Origin: PALSA-612 sp964595575
GTDB lineage: Bacteria; Actinomycetota; Thermoleophilia; Gaiellales; Gaiellaceae
Assembly (NCBI GenBank): GCA_964595575.1
Contig: CAZQRA010000011.1
Span: forward strand, 3,657-67,656
Length of the DNA stretch: 64,000 nucleotides
Direction of reading: 5' to 3'
Part shown: piece after piece, positions 8,252 through 16,173 of the stretch
How positions within the stretch are numbered: position 1 is the stretch's first letter
Layout of the letters: every line of letters starts with the position of its first letter
Position numbers and translations under genes: made by a program
Notes under the pieces: model-generated
What the model was told of the DNA's origin: nothing
What the model saw: only the letters and a program-made list of their open reading frames with translations
The model's database searches: none

Positions 8252-10023
8252 CGGCTCACGGGGAGAAAGAGCCCCATCCCGAAGTGGGAGTTGCGGCCGA
8301 TAGTGATCGGGCCGCGTACGGGCTCGGCGAACTCGAGCGCAAAGCCGTAGGCGCCGAGGTGAGGGAAGGCGCCCTGCTTGGCGCGCCGCAGGATCCGGAA
8401 CGCCGTCCAGGGGCCCTCCACCGGCGTGACCGCCACCGGGTCAGGGAGGCCGCGGCGGCGGAGCTCAGTGACCACCTGCTCGGCCGGGGTGTCGCGCAGT
8501 GTTCCGCCGCGGCGCTTCGGATGCCGCACCGGAAGGAAGGGAGTATGGGAGAGGAATCGTCGAGCCGGCTGGGAGAAGGACGGGTCGCTCGTCGGCACCA
8601 GCCGGATCGGCGCGCCGAGAAGCGGCGGTAGCGTAACCGAGCGGACGAGCGATGCTTCCTCGGGGTGCAACCCGGCGGGGCAGAAGACGGCCAGGCGATC
8701 GATCAGCCGGCCGTCGCCGGAGGCGGCGAGGACGTGCACGTGGCGGTGGTCGTCGCGTGCGTCCTCCCCAGTAGCACGCTTGCCGCTCAGCTTCACCGGG
8801 ACGGCGTCGGCGCCGAGACGGCGGCCTGCCACGCCCAGCAGGCGGCGGCGGAAGGTCTCGCACACGACGATCGCGTCGGCAAGGAGCGGCGGCCGCTCCG
8901 ACTCGAGCCGGAAGACGAGCAAATGCTCGTGCGCTTCCCGGCGTGGAGGAGCGGGCGCACCGTCCCCTGAGGCCCAGACGACGCTCTCGAGACGGAGAAC
9001 GCAGTCGATCGCTGGGCCGGTCAAGCGCCGCTCGGGAGCGAGCAGCGACCGGAGCTGCCGGAGAGGGCGAAGGGGAGCGAAGGTGATGACCAGTCGCTCG
9101 GCCCGTCCGTCGAGATCGTCGTCGGCAAGTGCAAGCTCGTCGGGCGCAACTCGAAAGCCGGTTGCCTTGTACACGAGGCGCTCCAGTCTGACGTCTCCGC
9201 GAGGCCCCGGCCGGCCGGCTTCGGGATGGGACGGACCGCTCACCGGCGGGCGAAGGGCACCCTCCAGGCGGTGGACCACCTTTTCGACGAGCGGCTCGGA
9301 CGGCCGCGGCCGCGGCCTCCTAGGGATCACCCGGATGTACTCGACCCAGCGCGAGCCGGGCGGGGCCGGCGTCGCCTTGACGACGCCGTCGGCGGTCGTG
9401 ACCTCGAGCTGATCCCGGGTCACCGACGGCTCGGGCGCGAGCAGCCGCACGACTGACCGCTCGCCCTCCACGCCTGCGACCTCGTCTTCTGCGCTGCGGG
9501 GAACGGCGACACCGTCGCGAGCCGACCGCTCGGGCGGGGGAGCGTCGCGCAGCTCAAGCTCGCAGACGCTCACGCTCTGGCCGAGGAAGGGCGTCGCCGC
9601 AAGAAGCGAGCGAAGGCGCTCGCACTCTGCCTCGTCGAGCTCCACGCCGGGCCAGACGACGCGGAGCTCCGCCTCCGGGTCGAGATCGAGCAGCGTGTGG
9701 CCGTTCTCGCTGCGGTCGCCGGCGAGCGGATGGTCGTCGAACTCGAGCTGGGGCATCCACTGCGCGTACACGACCTCGCCGGCCGGAGGCAGCAGGTAGC
9801 GCGGCTCGACTGCGGCAAGACGTTGGACGAGCGCCACGACCGCGTCCACGTCGTCGCCCAGCCGGTGGGCGGTACACAGCAGGGCGCGGGCGATCCGCCA
9901 GGGAGAGGGAGGCCACTCGACGTTGCCCACGTGCTCCCTCCGGGACTGAAACCACGGCGTCGCCGCGTAGCGGCCAAAGGGAAAGCGGGCTGCGACGACG
10001 AGACCTCCGACTGCAGCGCTCAT
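8248..10023 (-). CDS. csb2: Csb2: type I-G Cas5-like protein with Cas6-like C-terminal half
   Basis: 591 residues from ATG 10023, 14 nt after csb1. The opening VVAARFPFGRYAATPWFQSR and VEWPPSPWRIARALL is characteristic of Csb2 (GSU0054 family), the Cas5 subunit of type I-G. The C-terminal half carries histidines in HRHVHVL and ends in a RAMP glycine-rich loop, TIGRNSHFGMGLFLP, consistent with a Cas6-like crRNA-processing domain. This is the only Cas6-like sequence in the operon, so the type III-like subunits probably use crRNAs trimmed by it. Confidence 0.9.
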   Translation of the reverse strand: MSAAVGGLVVAARFPFGRYAATPWFQSRREHVGNVEWPPSPWRIARALLCTAHRLGDDVDAVVALVQRLAAVEPRYLLPPAGEVVYAQWMPQLEFDDHPLAGDRSENGHTLLDLDPEAELRVVWPGVELDEAECERLRSLLAATPFLGQSVSVCELELRDAPPPERSARDGVAVPRSAEDEVAGVEGERSVVRLLAPEPSVTRDQLEVTTADGVVKATPAPPGSRWVEYIRVIPRRPRPRPSEPLVEKVVHRLEGALRPPVSGPSHPEAGRPGPRGDVRLERLVYKATGFRVAPDELALADDDLDGRAERLVITFAPLRPLRQLRSLLAPERRLTGPAIDCVLRLESVVWASGDGAPAPPRREAHEHLLVFRLESERPPLLADAIVVCETFRRRLLGVAGRRLGADAVPVKLSGKRATGEDARDDHRHVHVLAASGDGRLIDRLAVFCPAGLHPEEASLVRSVTLPPLLGAPIRLVPTSDPSFSQPARRFLSHTPFLPVRHPKRRGGTLRDTPAEQVVTELRRRGLPDPVAVTPVEGPWTAFRILRRAKQGAFPHLGAYGFALEFAEPVRGPITIGRNSHFGMGLFLPVSR

Positions 10024-10037
10024 TGCTGTGCCCTCGG

Positions 10038-11066
10038 TCAGCTCTTCGCCGGTCTTGGAGTCCACCGCACGAGGAGCGGCTCGGCCGCCTCGAAACCCGT
10101 GGCCTTTCGGCAGCGGTCGCGACACTCTCTGCGCAGGTCAGCGAGGAATCCGTCGCGGATCTGGTCGAGGCTCGGGAACGAGAGTCCAGCGGGGCGCCGG
10201 ACGGTGATGCCCTTCACGTCGAGGATACAGCGGCTGCGCCTGCGAGGCCAGGCAGCAATGAGCTCGGCGATCTGGAGAACCCCGGTCGCGACCAGGGCCT
10301 TGTAGGCAGCCTGGGGAAGGCCGTACGAGCGCAGGAGCGCCAAATCGAGGACGATCGGCGAGACGATCCGCGACGCGCTGACCTCCGCGGTGTAGTGCGG
10401 CACCTCGCCTTCCACTGTGGTTCCCTCCGCTCCAGCTTGTCGCGTCGTCACCTCCAGGATGTGGTCGGCGGTCTTCTGGCCTCCGACCTGAACGCTCTGG
10501 CTCTGCACGGCAAGCGCGTCGATCCGGGCGCTCAGCGCTCGCGTGAGGCGCGCCCGGCCTTCCCAGATCCCTGCGAACCAGCAGCCGTGCAGAACGGCGA
10601 GGGGGTCGTGTTCCCAGACCACGTGTGCGAGCTGGGCGAACATCGGCGCCGTGGCTTGCCCGAGAAGTCGCTTAAAGCGCGCTTCCATTACCTCGCCGGT
10701 TTGAGCCTCCGCGCCATTGACGAGCGAGTGGGCCCCGAGCCGGTGTGCGGCCCTCCGACTGGACGTGTAGTACCTGTCCTGGGCGTCCACGACTTTCACC
10801 CACGGCAGGGGGGCGACCCACTCGACGGGCTCGCAGGCGGCCTCGTCCCAGATCGTCAGCTCGAGCTGATTCGCCATCGAGGCGACTGAGTCGACCACGG
10901 CGGCGAGCTGCCCGTCGGGCGCCTCGTAGAACGAGGGCCCCGTGTTGGCGAAGGTCGTCGGCTGGATGGTCGGCGAGCCGAGCGGCTCCAGGTCTACGTC
11001 GATGGCGAGATAGCGCTCTCGGTCGAGCTGATCGAGCAGCGTCGCAGCGTTGAGCGCGGCGTTCAT
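10038..11066 (-). CDS. csb1: Csb1: type I-G Cas7 backbone subunit
   Basis: 342 residues from ATG 11066, in an ATGA overlap with csx17. Recognised as Csb1 (GSU0053 family): IQPTTFANTGPSFYEA, LVDSVASMANQLE-like helix, FKRLLGQ and HGCWFAGIWEGRARLTRALSA, then VSASRIVSPIVLDLALLRSYGLP. Csb1 forms the repeated crRNA-binding backbone of the type I-G Cascade complex. The usual cas3-csx17-csb1-csb2 gene order is kept. No unusual features. Confidence 0.92.
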   Translation of the reverse strand: MNAALNAATLLDQLDRERYLAIDVDLEPLGSPTIQPTTFANTGPSFYEAPDGQLAAVVDSVASMANQLELTIWDEAACEPVEWVAPLPWVKVVDAQDRYYTSSRRAAHRLGAHSLVNGAEAQTGEVMEARFKRLLGQATAPMFAQLAHVVWEHDPLAVLHGCWFAGIWEGRARLTRALSARIDALAVQSQSVQVGGQKTADHILEVTTRQAGAEGTTVEGEVPHYTAEVSASRIVSPIVLDLALLRSYGLPQAAYKALVATGVLQIAELIAAWPRRRSRCILDVKGITVRRPAGLSFPSLDQIRDGFLADLRRECRDRCRKATGFEAAEPLLVRWTPRPAKS

Positions 11067-13146
11067 GGAGTGCCTCCTTCTGTGGTCGCAACGGGGGTGA
11101 GGGTGATCGAGCGCTCGAGCCACGCGCGCGCCTGCCCGTCGAAGGGCAGAAGCACCGCCAGCGCAAAGGCGGCCGGACGCGGGCTCGGCGCGAGCTGCGG
11201 CGGAAGCGGGAGGAGGTCGAGCCCGCGACGCCGCAGCTCGCGATCGGCCATCGTGCGAGCGACGTCGACTCTTCCGGCGAGCAGGAGCGGCGTCAGCGTG
11301 GTCGTGCGCTTGAGCGCGGCGTCGGGCGACTCTTCACCTGTAGTAGTCGCCGCGGGCTGCGCGGCGAGCAGGATCCGGGCGACGTCGGCGCCGATCCCAA
11401 CCTCCACTGGATCCTCGGCGGGAGNNNNNNNNNNNNNNNNNNNNNNNNNNNNNNNNNNNNNNCGACGCCGGCGAGGGCCGCGCAGAGGAGCGCGAGTCGT
11501 CGCTCGCCCTCGCGGCCGAGCGTGCCCGACAGGAGCATGGCGACGTCCGAGAGCCGCGCCGAGCCTCTACGGGAGACGTTCTGCGGCTCGACTCTGCGCA
11601 GCGCGGTCAGGACGAGGTCGACGAGCGTCGCCAGCGGATCCGGGACGCGCTCGAGATTGGGCGGCGTCCGCGCTGGGTCGAGGATGAACCGACCGTTGTC
11701 GTTGCGCTGCGGAAGCAGGCTCTCACGAAGGAGGCTCGCCCGCCCATCGAAGAAGCTGCCAACGAGCGACCGCGCGAGCCGGAAGACCGGCGATCCATCG
11801 TCCGCGTAGCGGAACCACTGGCTGGAGAGCCGGGGCGCCTCGAGAGGGCGATCGGGGTTCGTCGCTGTCCAGGCCGCCGGCCTTTGGAGGTCGGCGAGCG
11901 CCATGAGCACTTCCTGAGTACACGTCGCCTCGCTAGTGGAACTCGCGTCAGGACCCGCGGGACGGCGACCGAAGGCGGCGAGCGCGTTCTCGAGGCGTCG
12001 GCGAGCGATTGCGAGCGAGGGCGGCTCGCTGCCACCTCGGCGAGCCACTTCGCGCTCCACATGGCGCAGGAAGGGAACGATCTCGTCCAGCGCACAGCGC
12101 GCAGCGCGTTGCCCGAGCGCCCGGATTTCGCCCCGGCGCGTCGCGTAGCGGGCTGGCTTCTTGGGGTCTGGAGGGATCAGAGCAAACCGGACGAGCCGGT
12201 CAAAGCCCAGCCCCTGGGCGCCTCGCGCAGACTGGATGAGCGCGGCATCCAGCGTGTCGCGCGCAACGCCTCGGCGCAAGCGAAGGCGAACTGAGGGGAG
12301 CAGGTGAGCGAGCGTGCGTGCAGTACAGGGACGGGTCCAGAGAGGCGCGAGCGCTTCGAAGGTTCTCGGCGGATCCTCGCGTTGGTCTACGACGCCGCCC
12401 GGGCCCGTGCCGAGAGGGCGACTCTGAACGACGAGCGGGAAGGCAGCTTGGACACGCGCGCCGGGATCGGCGCGCTTCGCGGCTGTACCGCGGAAGAGCC
12501 GTAGGCCACGAAGCACGAGTACTACATCCCACACGAGCGTTCGTGCTTTCTGGCCTGCTGGCTTGACATCGGCCGAAGACGAGCCGGGACCAGCCGCGCG
12601 ACCGGATTGGTATGCGCTCAGTATCTTCCTCTCGATCGTAAGGGCCCGAGCAGCTCGTCGCTCGGTCGCGCATCCGAGCACGAGAGTGAGTAGGGCCTGC
12701 CCTGCCGAGGCCCGGGATGCCTTACGCAACTTTGATAGAGCAAGTGCGTAGCCATCGGCGATCTCTCCCCTGCCGAAGCTGGCGCCTTCCCCGAGGAGGG
12801 GGTTGTTTTGTCGGCTGCCGTCAGCGAGCGCCAGGATGCTCGCGTCGAACCAGTCAAGCTCACCCTCAGCTGCCGTGTTGCGCAGCTCGATGAAATCGGG
12901 ACTTCGCCCCACGGGTCGCCAAGGAGTGCTTAGGGGTGGGGGATTCTCGCACACCCTGTCCACTACTTGCTTGACCACCCTTGTCAGCGTGGCCGGGGAC
13001 GCAAGCCACAGAATCCCCTCGTCATCCCACCAGGCTCGAACCGACGGCTCGACCTCTCCTGCCAGCAGAAAGAAGCCGACGCCGCGCAGGTAGCTGTCGA
13101 GGCTCTCAGCGCTGCAGCCGGGCAGGCGCTCCTTCATGAGCGTCAC
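11063..13146 (-). CDS. csx17: Csx17: type I-G large subunit (Cas8-like), broken by an assembly gap
   Basis: GTG start at 13146 overlaps the cas3 stop (GTGA); an ATG three codons later is an alternative. The N-terminal segment reads PGCSAESLDSYLRGVGFF and LAGEVEPSVRAWWDDEG, typical of Csx17, with NPLLGEGASFGRGEIADGYA further on. About 560 residues are readable before a run of 38 N at 11425-11462; the last about 120 residues (ending TPVATTEGGTP) continue in a different frame as written, so the gap size is probably only an estimate. Csx17 is the large subunit of type I-G Cascade, expected to help PAM recognition. I treat it as one intact gene with unresolved sequence. Confidence 0.85.
11425..11462. 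other. 38-base N run (assembly gap)
   Basis: The gap lies inside csx17. The coding frame entering the gap does not match the frame leaving it (the gene span is 2084 nt, not a multiple of three), so the number of N is not the true length. Confidence 0.97.
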
Positions 13147-15572
13147 GGGGAGACCTCCTGCTTCTCTCGGGCGCTTGCGCGCTGGTCGGCGGCCCTGAGC
13201 AGCGCTTCGAGGTAGGCGAGTCGGAAGGGCCCGAGGTTGTCCACCAGGTCGAGGGCGCGCTCGATCCAGGTGGTCTCCTCGAGATCGCCCATCCGCAGCA
13301 GGGTGAGGTCGATCGGGCAGGCCGCGAATCGCTCGCCTGCGACCGTCACGCCCGGGAACTCGTCCCCCTCGCCCACGCCAAGGCAGACGAGGCGCGTCGG
13401 GGCGTGGTCGTCGGGGAGGACCCTGGGCGTCAGGCGGAACTTGCCGTGATGGGCGGCGACGAGGTAGGCGGGCAGGTCGAGCCTGCGGCTACGCGCGCCT
13501 CGCTCGAGCAGGAGGAGGGCAGACACAAGCTCGTGGCGGAAGGCGCGCTGAGGGCGCCATGGCTTCTGCTTCGGCGCCTTCGCGTAGACGACGCCGTCGC
13601 TCGGATCCTCGTCAGCCCAGATCGCAAGACGCCGCTGAAACTCAGGGTGCCCCTTGCCGGCGTCGTGGACGCGTGCCGCCAGCCGAAGCGCCTCCGCCCA
13701 CCCTGGCTCGAGGTCGAGCTCTGCGAGGATCCGCTCGAGCTCCTCGACCACGTGCGCGGTGTGCTCCTCGAGCGAGATCCAGCGTCCGACCAGGGCCTCG
13801 GGATCCTCGGCATCGCTGTCGATCCCCGCCGACATTGCGGTCGTGACCGGCTCCGGCGTGTCCGACTTCCGTCCCGTCCACCCGACTTCCATGTGGTATC
13901 CGCCCGCCGAGGTTGGAAGGAGGAGGAGATCCCCGGGGACGAGGTCGTCGGCTGAACGAACCTGATCCCACCGCCGCCGCGCGTAGCTCCACCGCCACGG
14001 CGCAAGTTTGACGAGATCCCTCTTCTCCCAGATCGGTACAGGGCAGACCTCCTCCCGCTCGGGCAGCGGCTGCTCCGAGTCGTTCGGATCGCCCGTGAAG
14101 TCCCGCCAGGCGACGCCTACATCGAGGTCCTCTCCGATCCGGATGAAGCGCCCCACGTCGGGGTCGTCACCGTCGAGTGTGGGATCGGTGTCGAACAGGT
14201 CGAGGAGGTCGGGGGCCCGCAGGAACAGGGCGAGAGGCCGCTTGCCGAGAAGCGCGGATGCCCCTTTTTCCTTGGCAAAGGCGGCGATCGCGTCGGGCGA
14301 GAACGACCCGCCCTCGAGCTCCAGCAGCGCTTGGCGTGCGCCCTGCAGCCGATTCACGTCATACGGCCTAGAGAGCTTCTCTGGGAGCGCCTCGCCCGGA
14401 TCGAGCCACAGGAAGCGAGCCGGGGAGCTGCGCCGGGTGCCGGTGCGATTCAGCCTGCCCGCCCGCTGGACGATGCTCGGCCAGGGCGCGAGCTCGCTGA
14501 CGAGCGCTCCCGCATCGAGGTCGACCCCTGCTTCGACGACCTGGGTCGACACGACGATGCGCCCGCCCTCGGGTGTCTCGGTACCGAGCCGCTCGACGAG
14601 AGCCTCCCGGTCGGCGGGTCGGAAGCGCGAGTGGAGAAGCAGCAGGTCGATATCCTCTCCTCGGCCGCCCAGCGTTCGCTCGAGCGCGCGGTAGAGATCC
14701 ACCGCCCGGTCGACCGTGTTCGCGAGGGCGAGCGTGAGGCGCGGCGCATGGGAAACCTCTGCAAGCCGCTCGTGCTCCTCGAGGACGAGCTGTGCGACGG
14801 CCTTCGCGTCAGCGGGATCGACAAGAGCACGTACGAGCTCCTTGGGTGCGTCAAGCCTCTGCCCGAGGGGGCCGTTGCGGTCGCCGTCCTGAACCCCAAC
14901 GAGCGCCGAGCCATCCGGCTCGGGATGGTCGACGGTGGCAAGCCAGGACGGCTCGAGCGTCGCCGACATCCAGACGGTGCGAGTGGGGTAGGCGACGTCG
15001 AAGCGCTTGCGGAACGCCTCGAGCTGGCAGCTGGTGGCGACGGCCGCGTCCATGAGCTGGACCTCGTCGAAGACCCAAAGGCAGTCGCTGTTGACGAGGC
15101 CGAAGTCGATCGGCCAGGCGGAGCGACGGCGGCCGAAGCCGCGGTTGAGGGCTCGGGAGAGGAGCATGTCGATGGTACCCACCAGCACCGCTTCGCGCTC
15201 TGGCTCGAGCGTCCAGGAGTCGTCGGCTGCCCCGCCCATCAGCGGGTAGACCCCGACGGTGTGGGGAAGACGGCCGGCGGAGGCAAGGCGCTCGAGCGCG
15301 GCGCGCACGCGGGCAAGCGTCTGCTCGACGAGCACGCGCATCGGCAGGGCGATCACCAGGCGGCGCGGGGTGCGGCGCCGCTCCTGGTCGTCCGGGTGGA
15401 AGAGCCGGCGCCAGAGCCAGTCGAGCAGGACCGCCTCGGTCTTGCCCGAGCCGGTGGGGGCGGCGATGACCTGGGCAGGAGTCTCCCTGGACGCGAGCAG
15501 GCGCTGCCAGTGGTACGGCTGGTGGAAGCCGGTGGCCTGGGTGAAGAGGTCGTCGAACGTCGTCTGGCTCAA
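13143..15572 (-). CDS. cas3: Cas3 helicase-nuclease, type I-G arrangement (helicase then HD)
   Basis: 809 residues. TTG start at 15572; an in-frame TGA lies three codons upstream and no ATG or GTG follows nearby, so TTG is well supported, with AGGAG about 10 nt before it. Helicase half: Walker A AAPTGSGKTEA, DExx-type VFDEVQLMDA, MSATL, VVSTQVVEAGVDLDA, and motif VI QRAGRLNRTG. The HD nuclease is C-terminal, the order seen in type I-G: LAARVHDAGKGHPEFQRR, RHELVSALLLLE, AAHHGKFR and LLRAADQRAS. It unwinds and degrades target DNA recruited by the Csx17-Csb1-Csb2 complex. First gene of the operon. Confidence 0.93.
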   Translation of the reverse strand: MSQTTFDDLFTQATGFHQPYHWQRLLASRETPAQVIAAPTGSGKTEAVLLDWLWRRLFHPDDQERRRTPRRLVIALPMRVLVEQTLARVRAALERLASAGRLPHTVGVYPLMGGAADDSWTLEPEREAVLVGTIDMLLSRALNRGFGRRRSAWPIDFGLVNSDCLWVFDEVQLMDAAVATSCQLEAFRKRFDVAYPTRTVWMSATLEPSWLATVDHPEPDGSALVGVQDGDRNGPLGQRLDAPKELVRALVDPADAKAVAQLVLEEHERLAEVSHAPRLTLALANTVDRAVDLYRALERTLGGRGEDIDLLLLHSRFRPADREALVERLGTETPEGGRIVVSTQVVEAGVDLDAGALVSELAPWPSIVQRAGRLNRTGTRRSSPARFLWLDPGEALPEKLSRPYDVNRLQGARQALLELEGGSFSPDAIAAFAKEKGASALLGKRPLALFLRAPDLLDLFDTDPTLDGDDPDVGRFIRIGEDLDVGVAWRDFTGDPNDSEQPLPEREEVCPVPIWEKRDLVKLAPWRWSYARRRWDQVRSADDLVPGDLLLLPTSAGGYHMEVGWTGRKSDTPEPVTTAMSAGIDSDAEDPEALVGRWISLEEHTAHVVEELERILAELDLEPGWAEALRLAARVHDAGKGHPEFQRRLAIWADEDPSDGVVYAKAPKQKPWRPQRAFRHELVSALLLLERGARSRRLDLPAYLVAAHHGKFRLTPRVLPDDHAPTRLVCLGVGEGDEFPGVTVAGERFAACPIDLTLLRMGDLEETTWIERALDLVDNLGPFRLAYLEALLRAADQRASAREKQEVSP

Positions 15573-15611
15573 GCTGGCTCAGCTCCTGGCGCTCTATCGA
15601 CGTTGCGGACG

Positions 15612-15750
15612 ATGGCACATGTCGCTACAAGGCGACCGTCACGGGTTGCTACAGCGACCACGGTCGACGTCGGTATCGGGGAGCTTCGGGCGGGCCTCGG
15701 CCGCTTCATCGAGTTGGTGCGAGCGGGAGAGGAGATCGTCGTCACCCCTT
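15612..15750 (+). pseudogene. Phd/YefM-type antitoxin remnant
   Basis: From the ATG at 15612 the plus strand reads about 46 residues that end in VGIGELRAGLGRFIELVRAG and then EEIVVTP. This is the N-terminal DNA-binding core of Phd/YefM antitoxins (usual form: I.ELR..LS..L..V..GE.IVVT.RG.PVA). The normal continuation is missing, and there is no toxin gene beside it, so it is a truncated remnant. The rest of the intergenic interval 15573-15947 shows no other gene; it should contain the cas operon promoter on the minus strand, but I see no clear -10/-35 pair. A repeated segment begins 9 nt after the truncation. Confidence 0.6.
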
Positions 15751-15758
15751 GTCTTCTC

Positions 15759-15783
15759 CGAGGTCGACGTCGGGAGGCGGCGC
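15759..15783. repeat. 25-bp exact repeat, intergenic copy
   Basis: The 25 bases starting CGAGGTCGACGTCGGGAGGC are found again, exactly and in the same orientation, at 18719-18743 inside the MBL-fold hydrolase gene. There they encode part of a PPPDVDLD segment on the minus strand. The intergenic copy sits just past the broken antitoxin reading frame. Confidence 0.7.
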
Positions 15784-15947
15784 TCCCCTTGTCACCTCCG
15801 GTGACGATCCTTTCGGAGGCGCGCCTGAGAGCGGCTTCATACTTGTTCGTCGCCTCGCGTGGCCACGCCCACGGCGACGAGCTGCGAGCCGGAGGCCTGC
15901 GCTGCGGCCGGGTCGCCCCCACGCTGGGCCTTTGGGGAGGAGCGCAG

Positions 15948-16172
15948 TCATCGGCGGGCAGGGGTCTCGTGATGGCCGTACGGGTTCGCGCGGCGGCGCT
16001 CGAGGACGCGCGCGAGGACGCCGGCGAGGCGGTAGCCGCCGAGGACGGCGAGGACGGCGGCCACTCCGACCAGCACTCCGAGCGCGAAGATCAGAGCAGG
16101 GCGCTGGGCGACGAGGAGCCCGCCGAGGAGACCGGCGCCGAGCGAGTGGCCGTGGTGCCAGCGGCGGCTCAC
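15948..16172 (-). CDS. Small membrane protein coupled to the PLD-HerA gene
   Basis: 74 residues from GTG 16172, starting one base after the PLD-HerA stop codon. After a basic, histidine-rich N-terminus (SRRWHHGHSLG) there is a long hydrophobic stretch (GAGLLGGLLVAQ, then ALIFALGVLVGVAAVLAVLGG) that could be one long or two short membrane helices, followed by a basic tail (LERRRANPYGHHETPARR). No family recognised. Tight coupling suggests it works with the ATPase, perhaps as a membrane anchor or effector. The frame continues far upstream only as a shadow of the ATPase gene. Confidence 0.55.
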   Translation of the reverse strand: MSRRWHHGHSLGAGLLGGLLVAQRPALIFALGVLVGVAAVLAVLGGYRLAGVLARVLERRRANPYGHHETPARR

Positions 16173-16173
16173 T

